Assembly (NCBI GenBank): GCA_017425655.1 | Contig: JAFPAT010000059.1 | Location: 1 to 51,754, forward strand | Direction of reading: 5' to 3' | Source of the DNA: Rikenellaceae bacterium | Lineage (GTDB): Bacteria > Bacteroidota > Bacteroidia > Bacteroidales > Rikenellaceae | DNA length: 51,754 nt | In this document: positions 36,405 through 44,403 of the stretch, one piece after another | Layout of the letters: each line of letters opens with the position of its first letter | Numbering within the stretch: position 1 is the first letter of the stretch | Program-made: the position numbers and the translations under genes | The notes under the pieces: generated by a model | Database searches by the model: none | The model's input: the letters and a program-made list of their open reading frames with translations, nothing else | Told to the model about the DNA's origin: nothing

Positions 36405-36869
36405 ATGAATAGTCCAGAGATTAAAATCACCCTTGCCGAGGATGAACAATTTATGCGACAGGCAATAAATGAGGCCCGTTTAGCGTTAGATAAGCAGGAG
36501 ATACCTATCGGTGCGGTAGTCGTGTGTGGCGGACGAGTGATTGGTCGCGGTCATAACCTATCCGAGACGCTTGGCGATGCAACGGCACACGCCGAGATGC
36601 AGGCTCTGACGGCTGCCGCTTCATCGCTTGGTGGAAAGTATCTTCCGGAATGTACGCTCTATGTTACTGTTGAACCGTGTGTGATGTGCGCAGGGGCTTC
36701 GGCTTGGTGCCAAATCGGGCGTATTGTATGGGGTGCAGATGATCCGAAAAGAGGCTCTACACGCTTTACCCCTTCGCTTTTCCATCCTCGAACACAGATT
36801 GTGCGAGGTGTGTTAGCGACCGAATGTGAGGCTATGATGACCGAATTTTTCAAAAAACTGCGCCGCTGA
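36405..36869 (+). CDS. tadA: tRNA-specific adenosine deaminase
   Basis: Deaminates A34 to inosine in tRNA-Arg(ACG). 154 residues from ATG 36405. Seen: zinc site HAEMQAL (His and catalytic Glu) and PCVMCAGA (two Cys ligands), preceded by EIPIGAVVVCGGRVIGRGHN, with the C-terminal ECEAMMTEFFKKLR helix typical of TadA. The upstream ATG at 36348 would add 19 residues, but they come from heptamer repeat and promoter sequence. Divergent from aspS. Confidence 0.95.
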   Translation: MNSPEIKITLAEDEQFMRQAINEARLALDKQEIPIGAVVVCGGRVIGRGHNLSETLGDATAHAEMQALTAAASSLGGKYLPECTLYVTVEPCVMCAGASAWCQIGRIVWGADDPKRGSTRFTPSLFHPRTQIVRGVLATECEAMMTEFFKKLRR

Positions 36870-36870
36870 T

Positions 36871-36901
36871 TTTGGATGTATTTAGTTTTTTACTATTTTT
36901 G
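36871..36901 (+). promoter_or_regulatory. Promoter of the TPR protein gene
   Basis: TTTG (36871-36874), 19 bases, TATTTTTG (36894-36901): an exact consensus, starting 1 base after the tadA stop. The leader is about 75 bases. Confidence 0.8.
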
Positions 36902-36983
36902 CCAAGATTATGCATCTTATTGCGTAATGATTAAGCAAATACGAATAAAAATCATTAATAACTACAAAAAACACAAAAGAACG

Positions 36984-37937
36984 ATGAAAAAAGTATTTTT
37001 AGCTATTGTTGCGTTGTTTGCAATCGGTTCGATCTCGGCACAGACTGCTGAAGATGTTACTGCCAAGTTCAATGAGGCTGCTACTTTGCTGAATAGCAAG
37101 GACTATGCTGCTGCTGTTGCTGCTTTGAACGAGGTTGTTGCAATGAGCGCAGATGTAGAGGGTACCGAGTCGATCGCAGAGCAGGCACAGGGCTATATCC
37201 CCACTTGCTACTTCCAGGCAGGTTTGAAGCAGGCACAGACTCAACAGCTTGACGAGGCTCTGGTTAATTTCCAGAATGCAGTTGAGACCGCAGAGCTCTA
37301 TTCGAATCCCAAGGTTATGCGCAATGCGAAGACTATGATCGCTCGCGTATATACTATGAAGGGTGGTTCGGCTTTCAACAACGGCGACTATGCTGCAGCA
37401 GCAGAGGTCTTCGCAAAGGGTTTTGAGGCAGATCCTAACAACACCAAATTGGGTCTGAACCTTGCAAAGAGCTACTATGAGTTGGGTAAGTTCGATGAGG
37501 CTGTTGCTGTTCACAAGTCGATCTTCGCACAGACTCTTCCCCGCTACGATGCTGACAAGGCACAGGCAAAGACCGATATGACTTACTACTTCACCAAGAA
37601 CATCGCAGAGATGCAGCAGGCCGAGGATGTAGATAACGCTGCTATTTTGGCTCTGGTTGAGAAGTGGGTTGCTGCTGATGCTAACGATGCAACTGCTAAC
37701 AAGATGCTTGTTTCGCAGCACCTGACTGCAAAGAACTACGATAAGGTTATCGAGATGGCAGAGGCTGTTGCTGCATTGCAGGTTGATGAGGCTGACAAGT
37801 CGGATGTTTACTATTCGCTCGGTATGGCTCACAATGCAAAGGAGCAGAAGGCAGAGGCTATTGCAGCTCTGAAGAAGGTTACCGCTGGTAACGCTGCTGC
37901 TGCTGCAAAGGCTGCTGTTGCAGAGTTGAGCAAGTAA
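36984..37937 (+). CDS. Secreted TPR-repeat protein
   Basis: 317 residues from ATG 36984, with signal peptide MKKVFLAIVALFAIGSISAQ. Several tetratricopeptide units follow (AATLLNSKDYAAAVAALNEV, GSAFNNGDYAAAAEVFAKGF, then LGLNLAKSYYELGKFDEAVA and YSLGMAHNAKEQKAEAIAAL). It is very rich in Ala. Codon use is strongly biased to GCT/GCA, GTT and AAG, unlike its neighbours, which suggests high expression. Such periplasmic TPR proteins act as protein-binding scaffolds; the partner is unknown. It has an exact consensus promoter and its own terminator. Confidence 0.9.
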   Translation: MKKVFLAIVALFAIGSISAQTAEDVTAKFNEAATLLNSKDYAAAVAALNEVVAMSADVEGTESIAEQAQGYIPTCYFQAGLKQAQTQQLDEALVNFQNAVETAELYSNPKVMRNAKTMIARVYTMKGGSAFNNGDYAAAAEVFAKGFEADPNNTKLGLNLAKSYYELGKFDEAVAVHKSIFAQTLPRYDADKAQAKTDMTYYFTKNIAEMQQAEDVDNAAILALVEKWVAADANDATANKMLVSQHLTAKNYDKVIEMAEAVAALQVDEADKSDVYYSLGMAHNAKEQKAEAIAALKKVTAGNAAAAAKAAVAELSK

Positions 37938-37963
37938 TTCTCGGATTACATATTAAGGCTATC

Positions 37964-37998
37964 AAGCCCGATCCCAAAGCAGGGGTCGGGCTTTTTAT
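37964..37998 (+). terminator. Terminator of the TPR protein gene
   Basis: AAGCCCGATCCC, short loop, GGGGTCGGGCTT then TTT: an 11-bp GC-rich stem with a T run, 26 bases after the stop. Confidence 0.88.
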
Positions 37999-38000
37999 TT

Positions 38001-38147
38001 ATTCATGATTCACGATTCACGATTCATGATTCACAATTCATGATTCACAATTCACAATTCACGATTCACAATTCACAATTCACGATTCACAATTCACAAT
38101 TCACAATTCACAATTCACAATTCACAATTCACAATTCACAATTCACA
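38001..38147. repeat. Tandem heptamer array, 21 copies of ATTCA[C/T][A/G]
   Basis: 147 bases made of exactly 21 uninterrupted 7-base units. Most are ATTCACA; variants ATTCACG and ATTCATG are concentrated in the first half, while the last nine units (from 38085) are identical. It begins 3 bases after the TPR gene terminator. No spacers, so it is not CRISPR. The homogeneous 3' half suggests recent expansion by slippage. Confidence 0.95.
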
Positions 38148-38367
38148 ATCTTTTCGCTTATAAATTGAACGTTGATAATTTTGTTTTTGAGGAAATCTTG
38201 AATTATGGATTCTCATCTTCGGTGGGTGGGACTCGGCTGAAAGCCGACTCGTCAATAATGACAAGCCAAGCAAAGCGCGCTCTTTCGTATCGTATTCTGA
38301 ATTATAAATTATAATAAGTCAAAGCAAGATGAATAGTTTTGAATTTAGCTTTTGAATATTGATTAGC
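38148..38367. other. AT-rich intergenic stretch, no gene seen
   Basis: 220 bases after the heptamer array. I see only a TAATTTTG match at 38176-38183 with a poor -33 box and an imperfect hairpin around GGCTGAAAGCC (near 38236). No reading frame is convincing. ATAATTC- and TTGAATT-like words recur and may be decayed heptamers. Confidence 0.5.
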
Positions 38368-38405
38368 AAAAAAAACAACCGCGCCCGAATGGTCGAGCGC
38401 GGTTG
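38368..38405 (-). terminator. M16 peptidase terminator
   Basis: CAACCGCGC (38376-38384), 12-base loop, GCGCGGTTG (38397-38405). On the minus strand it is followed by eight T (38375-38368), 28 bases after the peptidase stop. Confidence 0.9.
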
Positions 38406-38432
38406 CCAAAAGCGTGAATTATCGCAGTGCGG

Positions 38433-41234
38433 TTACTCTTCGGGATTCATTACAACCAGAGCCGAGTTGCCGCTATTGATGATCTTCGAAGCCAGAGCCT
38501 TGATCTGCTCGGCATTCATACCCTCAACAATCTCCTGATAGCCGGTGAACAGATCCGCACCATCAACGTGCAGGTTGTTCAGAGTGCCACTCCAAGCCGA
38601 ATTGTTCTTGATGTTATCCAAGTGCTGCTTAACCATATACTCCTTAATGGTATTGATCTCGTCAACAGTGGGGCCCTCCTCGGCCATCTTCTTTAACTCA
38701 TCCTTAACAACCTGGATCAGCTCTGCAGCCAGATCTTTGTTGGTGTCGAACTGAACGATGAAACGAACAGCTTCAACGGGGCGACGCGAGAAACCGCCAC
38801 CGCAACCAACGCTATACGTTCCGCCGCGCTCCTCGCGAATCGAAGTGGTGTAGCGCTGACGCATAATCTGCTGCAAGAAGCTGAATGCGAGCTGATTGTC
38901 GAGCGATGTGGGAACGTCTGCGTTGAACGAGAGCGAGATGGTAGTCTTAGGCATCGACATCTTGGTTGCGAAGGTGTTGTCCACCTCGCCATTCCACCAA
39001 CGTACGCCGTCATCCTTCCAAGTCTTGCGATCCTTCTTCTTCGACGATGCGGGCAGCGAGCCGATATACTTCTCAACCAGCGGCTTCAACGTTGCGGGAT
39101 CGATATTACCTACGAAGGTGAAGGTAAAGTCAGCAGCGTTGCCATAGACGGTCTTGAACAGTTCGGGCATCTTCGCGAACTCGACCTTTTCTAACTCTGC
39201 CAGACCCATCATGCCACGACGCGGATTGCCGTTGTAGAGGGTCTTGTTATACTCCTTCTGGAAGGTGTACATCGGGTTGCTCTCAACGTTTTTGAGCTGG
39301 GTTGCGAGCATATCCATCAGCACGTTGAAGTCCTCCTCGCTCCAACGGGGTGCGTTGAAGTAGAGCCACATCAGCTGCAACTGGGTTTCGATATCCTTGG
39401 GTGAGCAGGTACCCGAGCCGGTAGCGGTGTAGTCGTCCATCGAGAACGAGAAACCAACATCTTTGCCTGCCAACTGCTTTTGCAGATCGGTAGCCTTGAA
39501 CTTACCGATACCCGACTGCTCGATGGTCATATCAACCAACGAGGCGGTGTAGATATCCTCATTCGCCACGAGCGAAGCACCACCCAGAGCCTTTGCCGAG
39601 ATGCGCAACTCGTCTGCCTTGAAATCGGTAGGCTTAACCACTACCTTAATGCCGTTCTTCAAAGTCCAAACCGTCGAGCCGAACTTATCGGTCGTGGTCT
39701 TTGCTACGGGCGAGCCCTTCAATACGGTGCCTTCGGGGATCAGCGGCTCCTTCACGACGTTATCCTCGTAGGGCTGCAACTCCTCGCCACGTACCTTATT
39801 CATAATAGCAAGCATCTGCTCGTTGGTCGGAACGGGTGCGTCGGCCTTCTCGGGAGCGGTAACGATCACTACGTTATCTTTCTGTTTGAAGAGTTCCTTT
39901 GCAATAGCGTTGAGCGAGTTCAGGTCGAGCATCGGTACGATCTGCTTAACAAGCTCGTACTCGGTCTCTGCCGACGGAATGGGCGAATTGGTGCGGAAAG
40001 CGTTCAGATACTTCCAAACCAGCTCACCATTGCGGCGGTCGTTACGGTTGTCGTAACCCTTCTCATTCGAGCGCAGTACCTCAGCACGCTCACGCTCCAA
40101 CTCCGACATCGTGAAGCCGAAACGCTGTGCCTTCTCAACCTCGGCATAGAGAGCCTCGAATGCCTTTTCAGCCTCACCGTCGCGAGCAATGGCGATAGCC
40201 TGCATAACGTCCTGATAGTCGGTCAGCGCGCCATAGCCCGAACCAGCTGCGATGAACGGAGCATTGGGCTGCTGCGAAATGTCGGTCAGACGGTTGCTGA
40301 GCATCGAGCCGATCATCTCGATTGCCAGATTAGCCACGAATGCCTGAACCGTGTTGTTCATCTCCTTCGGAACGGGATCGTGCTTGATGAGCATCGTAAT
40401 GCGGGTCGAGGTCATCTCGGGATCGGTTGCAACGCAAACCATAGGCTCGTCGTTACCTGCGATCTTGATCACCTGCTTGGGTTCGGGATTCTCCACTGCG
40501 GGAATATCCGACATCACCTTCTTGATCTTCTCGACCATCCAGTCGGCATCGAAATCACCAACTACGACTACGGCCTGCAAGTCGGGACGATACCAACGGT
40601 GGTAGAAATCCTTAATATCCTGATAGGTGAACGACTTCAAACCCTCGATCGAGCCGATGATGTTACGCTCGCCATACTTCGAGTAGTTGGTCATTACGGG
40701 GCGGGTCTTCTCGTTCAAACGCCAGTTAGCGTCGTTGCGCGTACGCAACTCCTCGATGATCACGCCACGCTCATTGTCGATCTCCTCGTGTTCGAGCGAG
40801 ATGAAGTGCGACCAATCGTGCAGGATCAACAGACAGGTGTCGATGATACCCTCGCGATTCAGGGGCACGCTCGACATGTTGTAGCAGGTCTGCTCCTGTG
40901 CAGTGAATGCGTTGAGGTTAGCACCAAACTTCACACCCACCTTCTCCAAGTAGTTGATCAACATTTTGTCGGGCAGGTTCTTTGTGCCGTTGAAAGCCAT
41001 ATGTTCCAAGAAGTGGGCCAGACCCTGCTGGTTGTCCTCCTCCTGAATAGCACCTACGTGGTGCAGAATGTAGAACTCGGCCTGCTTTTCGGGCTTGGCA
41101 TTGCTACGAACATAGTAGGTCATACCGTTGTCCAGCTTACCGGTTCTTACTGCGGTGTCGGCCGGAATGACCTGACCCACAGCAGTTGCTACGAACGCAA
41201 CGATCGCAGCAGCGGTTAAGAACAGTCTTTTCAT
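38433..41234 (-). CDS. Secreted M16 family zinc metallopeptidase
   Basis: 933 residues, a full pitrilysin-type protein with two M16 halves. Signal peptide MKRLFLTAAAIVAFVATAVG. The active half has the inverted zinc motif HFLEH (His74, Glu77, His78) and a downstream NERGVIIEEL with the distal Glu ligand. The second half (about 510-933) is M16C-like and lacks the motif, as expected. Probably periplasmic degradation of peptides. It lies 44 bases after a small HTH gene on the same strand with no promoter of its own evident, so the two may be co-transcribed. Confidence 0.95.
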   Translation of the reverse strand: MKRLFLTAAAIVAFVATAVGQVIPADTAVRTGKLDNGMTYYVRSNAKPEKQAEFYILHHVGAIQEEDNQQGLAHFLEHMAFNGTKNLPDKMLINYLEKVGVKFGANLNAFTAQEQTCYNMSSVPLNREGIIDTCLLILHDWSHFISLEHEEIDNERGVIIEELRTRNDANWRLNEKTRPVMTNYSKYGERNIIGSIEGLKSFTYQDIKDFYHRWYRPDLQAVVVVGDFDADWMVEKIKKVMSDIPAVENPEPKQVIKIAGNDEPMVCVATDPEMTSTRITMLIKHDPVPKEMNNTVQAFVANLAIEMIGSMLSNRLTDISQQPNAPFIAAGSGYGALTDYQDVMQAIAIARDGEAEKAFEALYAEVEKAQRFGFTMSELERERAEVLRSNEKGYDNRNDRRNGELVWKYLNAFRTNSPIPSAETEYELVKQIVPMLDLNSLNAIAKELFKQKDNVVIVTAPEKADAPVPTNEQMLAIMNKVRGEELQPYEDNVVKEPLIPEGTVLKGSPVAKTTTDKFGSTVWTLKNGIKVVVKPTDFKADELRISAKALGGASLVANEDIYTASLVDMTIEQSGIGKFKATDLQKQLAGKDVGFSFSMDDYTATGSGTCSPKDIETQLQLMWLYFNAPRWSEEDFNVLMDMLATQLKNVESNPMYTFQKEYNKTLYNGNPRRGMMGLAELEKVEFAKMPELFKTVYGNAADFTFTFVGNIDPATLKPLVEKYIGSLPASSKKKDRKTWKDDGVRWWNGEVDNTFATKMSMPKTTISLSFNADVPTSLDNQLAFSFLQQIMRQRYTTSIREERGGTYSVGCGGGFSRRPVEAVRFIVQFDTNKDLAAELIQVVKDELKKMAEEGPTVDEINTIKEYMVKQHLDNIKNNSAWSGTLNNLHVDGADLFTGYQEIVEGMNAEQIKALASKIINSGNSALVVMNPEE

Positions 41235-41278
41235 TGTTTTACAGTGTGTTAATTAATAATTTTGTTTAAGTTATTTGC

Positions 41279-41500
41279 TTATTCATTTTCCGGTTGGTCG
41301 GGGCGATATTCGATAATATCACCGGGCTGACAATCCAGTTCACGGCAAATGGCTTCGAGCGTCGTGAAACGAATTGCACGTGCCTTTCCGTTCTTCAAAA
41401 TCGAGAGGTTTGCCTGCGTGATATCGACACGCTCCGACAACTCGCCGAGCGACATTTTGCGCTTGGCCATCATTACATCGAGGTTGATAATTAGCGCCAT
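41279..41500 (-). CDS. Small XRE/YozG-type helix-turn-helix regulator
   Basis: 73 residues: INLDVMMAKRKMSLGELSER, then VDITQANLSILKNGKARAIR (recognition helix region) and the conserved end LEAICRELDCQPGDIIEY of the YozG group. These regulators often sit beside a DUF2975 membrane protein gene; none is seen here. The ATG at 41500 is preceded by TCGCT and a run of nine G on the coding strand, and by a perfect promoter about 96 bases upstream. Targets unknown; the M16 peptidase gene follows directly. Confidence 0.88.
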   Translation of the reverse strand: MALIINLDVMMAKRKMSLGELSERVDITQANLSILKNGKARAIRFTTLEAICRELDCQPGDIIEYRPDQPENE

Positions 41501-41505
41501 AGCGA

Positions 41506-41514
41506 CCCCCCCCC
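41506..41514 (-). repeat. G9 tract in the HTH leader
   Basis: Nine consecutive G on the minus strand, ending 6 bases before the ATG at 41500, within the mRNA leader. Length change would alter the ribosome-binding region rather than the reading frame. Confidence 0.75.
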
Positions 41515-41595
41515 TTCGGTTTTGTGGTGTGTATAATTCAAAATATCAATAGGTTAGATGGTTTATTTGTACTGTTTAGCTTTAATGTTATGATG

Positions 41596-41626
41596 CAAAT
41601 ATAATAATATTGATGTGATTATCAAA
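41596..41626 (-). promoter_or_regulatory. Promoter of the HTH (and M16) genes
   Basis: Minus strand TTTG (41626-41623), 19 bases, TATATTTG (41603-41596): an exact consensus match. The leader is about 90 bases and includes the G9 tract. Confidence 0.75.
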
Positions 41627-41774
41627 ATAAATTTATCGAAAAACGATATTGTCTATTTATTGAATCTTCGGTCGTGATTTCCGACGCTGTGCGCGTGATT
41701 GCAGAGCACTGAATTTTTGCGCTGACCAGTAGAATTTTATCTGCGATTAAATGGACAAAATGAAATAAAATAGC

Positions 41775-41782
41775 TACATTTG
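41775..41782 (+). promoter_or_regulatory. -7 element for the RyR operon
   Basis: TACATTTG fits TAnnTTTG, with no good -33 TTTG box. The transcript would start near 41789, leaving a leader of about 73 bases to ATG 41862. The weak -33 region may mean activation or an alternative sigma factor. The rest of 41627-41774 shows nothing else. Confidence 0.5.
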
Positions 41783-41861
41783 CATAGCTTGATGCGAACG
41801 CAAAGAGATTGTGTGTGCATCGTTGTTAAAATGGTTTAGTGAAATAAATAATATTCCCTAT

Positions 41862-43979
41862 ATGAGAGAGATACGACAATGGTTTCGTCAATTGTTTGAT
41901 GGCGCGCTTTGGAGAAAGATAGCGGGAGTGCTGTTGATTGCCGTTGCTTTCTATTTTGTGTCGGCACTTATTTTTATGGTGTTAGCCAATGGAATGGAGA
42001 TTTCGGGTGAGTCCGAAGTCGAGAATATGACCGTATGGTGGAAAATTTACTACCTCTTCGTGGATGCCGGAAATCAGATCTCGATTGCAAAAGGACCGAG
42101 ATTGGTAGGATTGATAGTCGGTACGCTCGGCTCAATCTTCCTTTCGGGCCTATTGATCTCGACAATCACCAATGCATTTGAACGTCAGTCGGATAAATGG
42201 CGCAATGGTTTCAGCTACTACAAATTGAAAGATCATATCGTCATCATTGGCTCGGATCAGATGGTGCAGGGTCTGGTCAATCAGTTGTGCGCAACGAGCG
42301 ATAGCGATATTGTAGTAATGACCTCGACTGATGTCGAGACGATGCGAAATTCGCTTCGTGTAGTGTTGCCCGATAAGAAGAATCACGAACGTATCATTGT
42401 GAATTACGGACAGCGCGACTCGGAAAATTATCTCAACTTGATCAATATTGTACAGGCGAAGGAGGTCTATATTTTGGGCGATACAAGCGAGTTTGATGAT
42501 ATTGAAAGTTTCCACGACTCGATGAATGTTCAGTGCCTTACATTGATTGCGAAGTTGTGCAAAAAGGCTAACCGAAAGCAACAACTACCGTGCAACGTGC
42601 TGTTCGACTATAAAACTACATATCACCTATTTCAGTATGCCGATTTAAGTTCTGAAATTACCGACTACATTGACTTCCATCCATTTAATTTCTGCGATTT
42701 TTGGGCTCGCAAGGTGCTTGTTGCAGGATGCAGCAGAGAAATTATTGAGAGTGGGGTGGTAAATGAAATTCGATATAGCTCTTTGGACTATGTGCCAATC
42801 ACCCAGCAAGATAGCGATCGTTTTGTCCATTTTGTCATTATCGGCATGTCTAAAATGGGTCAGGCAATGGCTTTGCAGGCTGCGCATATTGCCCACTTCC
42901 CGAACTATAAACGAAAGAAGACCAAGATCACCTTTATTGACCGTGATGGTAGGGTAGAGATGAACGAGTTTAAGCAGAAGTGTGGCGAACTGTTTAAGGT
43001 TTCGCGCTCGACATTTATCGATGCCGATGCGTGGTTGGAGGCCGTGGAGCGATGGTCGCAAGGCGACCCTGCAGTTGATCCTGAAAGGTACATAACCAAC
43101 TACGGCATTGCCGATGAGTATCGACATCTGGTGAGCGAATCCGACTCGGATAAAGAGTTTATTGACGTTGAGTGGGAATTTATCAAGGGCGATGACCATA
43201 ATCCGATCGTGCAACGCCTGCTCAAAGAGTATGTCGAAGATAACAATGCAATCGTAACGGTTGCTGTATGTCTGAATATCGGCCATATCTCGCTACGCTC
43301 GGCAATGCATCTGCCAAAGGCATATTACGAGAAGAATATTCCGATACTTGTTCAGCAACGCAAGAGCTCGACAATGGTTGCAATGCTGAATGGAGTCGGC
43401 CTTGATGCAGCCGACCGAGATAAATTGCTGTATAAGAATATCACTCCGTTTGGAATGGTCGGCGACTGTTATGATCTTCATTTGGCATCGTCGATTGAGA
43501 TCTGTAAGCGCATAGCGGCAACCTATGACCATTACTTCAAATATGGTAATCTCCCCTCTTGCATCAATTCGGCTGATGCCGACAAATTGTGGCATAGTAC
43601 CAGAATGACGAAAAAGTGGTCTAATATCTTCGCGGCTGCGTCAATCCCGACCAAATTGCGCTGTATCGGTATTAATTGGGATATCAATACCCCTTGCCCA
43701 TTGAAAGAGATGACCGAAGATCAGGTGGCACTGCTTGCCGAGATTGAACATAACCGTTGGAATATCGAGGAGCTGCTGCTCGGTTATCGTCCCGTAAAGT
43801 GCGCAGAGGACCAAGAGATAGATGCCGATCGTTCAAGAAAGAAGTATTGGAAAGAGCGCTTTATTCATTATGATATCAGACCATTCGATGGCCTTAAAGA
43901 GGACAACACCGGCCGCAAAGCAAGTGTCTATGACAAAGTTATTGTAAGATCCTTACCGTTAATATTGAAAAACTTATAA
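41862..43979 (+). CDS. CASTOR/POLLUX-like ion channel with two RCK domains and a C-terminal RyR domain
   Basis: 705 residues from ATG 41862; a GTG at 41811 is in frame but adds polar sequence without a clear role. First membrane span about 20-43. Pore region WKIYYLFVDAGNQ (61-72), where DAGN matches the filter of plant CASTOR/POLLUX channels instead of the K+ channel GYG. Second span about 80-104. Two Rossmann-type RCK domains start at DHIVIIGSDQMVQG (124) and FVHFVIIGMSKMGQ (321). The C-terminus (about 616-700) is an RyR-type domain: EIEHNRWNIEELLLGYRP and HYDIRPFDGL. It probably gates cation flow in response to a cytoplasmic ligand (inference). It is the first gene of an operon; the next starts 13 bases later. 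Confidence 0.82.
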   Translation: MREIRQWFRQLFDGALWRKIAGVLLIAVAFYFVSALIFMVLANGMEISGESEVENMTVWWKIYYLFVDAGNQISIAKGPRLVGLIVGTLGSIFLSGLLISTITNAFERQSDKWRNGFSYYKLKDHIVIIGSDQMVQGLVNQLCATSDSDIVVMTSTDVETMRNSLRVVLPDKKNHERIIVNYGQRDSENYLNLINIVQAKEVYILGDTSEFDDIESFHDSMNVQCLTLIAKLCKKANRKQQLPCNVLFDYKTTYHLFQYADLSSEITDYIDFHPFNFCDFWARKVLVAGCSREIIESGVVNEIRYSSLDYVPITQQDSDRFVHFVIIGMSKMGQAMALQAAHIAHFPNYKRKKTKITFIDRDGRVEMNEFKQKCGELFKVSRSTFIDADAWLEAVERWSQGDPAVDPERYITNYGIADEYRHLVSESDSDKEFIDVEWEFIKGDDHNPIVQRLLKEYVEDNNAIVTVAVCLNIGHISLRSAMHLPKAYYEKNIPILVQQRKSSTMVAMLNGVGLDAADRDKLLYKNITPFGMVGDCYDLHLASSIEICKRIAATYDHYFKYGNLPSCINSADADKLWHSTRMTKKWSNIFAAASIPTKLRCIGINWDINTPCPLKEMTEDQVALLAEIEHNRWNIEELLLGYRPVKCAEDQEIDADRSRKKYWKERFIHYDIRPFDGLKEDNTGRKASVYDKVIVRSLPLILKNL

Positions 43980-43992
43980 TACGAATTGAGAT

Positions 43993-44400
43993 ATGTTACA
44001 CTTAAAAGAAGTTTCAGAGAGTTATGAATTAACCGAAGCAAAAGTCCAAGAGCAGGGGAAGACAGAGATTAATAAATTCTATTTCTTTGCCTATGTGGCA
44101 ATTGTTATCATATTGATAGGGTTTATACTTGTTTGTGATCAATCTGTCAGTGGATGGTTGTTCGCTATATTTTTTGCTACGAATGTGGTAATATTGTCGA
44201 TTGCATTTATGATGTTCCGCATAGCGTTGGAGTGCATAAGACATAGAAACGAAGAGGCGAAAACAATTGCTGACTCTAATCGAAAATTACAGGAATCGAT
44301 TATTAACTACGAAATTAATCTTGCCGTAGATACCATCAAGGAGGCGCGCAAAGATAGCCAAGTGAACAATGCGCCGACCTCTTCTCAAAAGAGTAAATAA
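43993..44400 (+). CDS. Two-span membrane protein with coiled-coil tail, unknown
   Basis: 135 residues. A charged N-terminus (about 1-28), two hydrophobic spans (about 30-50, FFAYVAIVIILIGFILVC; 54-77, WLFAIFFATNVVILSIAFMM), then a charged helical tail with heptad character (ECIRHRNEEAKTIADSNRKL, about 80-120) and a polar end (SQVNNAPTSSQKSK). No family recognised. It lies 13 bases after the channel gene and 3 before the sigma factor gene, so it is part of the operon. It could be a channel accessory subunit or a membrane anchor for the regulator (inference). Confidence 0.75.
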   Translation: MLHLKEVSESYELTEAKVQEQGKTEINKFYFFAYVAIVIILIGFILVCDQSVSGWLFAIFFATNVVILSIAFMMFRIALECIRHRNEEAKTIADSNRKLQESIINYEINLAVDTIKEARKDSQVNNAPTSSQKSK

Positions 44401-44403
44401 TTT

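Noticed and set aside
38001-38147. CRISPR array
   Set aside because: Units are 7 bases and directly abutting with no spacers; a simple tandem repeat.
39480-41219. Plus-strand open frame of 579 codons opposite the M16 peptidase
   Set aside because: Antisense shadow of a real gene with signal peptide and zinc motif; its Leu/His/Val-rich translation has no domain.
41811-41861. GTG start giving 17 extra residues on the RyR channel
   Set aside because: The added residues show no span or motif; ATG 41862 begins a normal cytoplasmic lead before the first membrane span. Not fully excluded.
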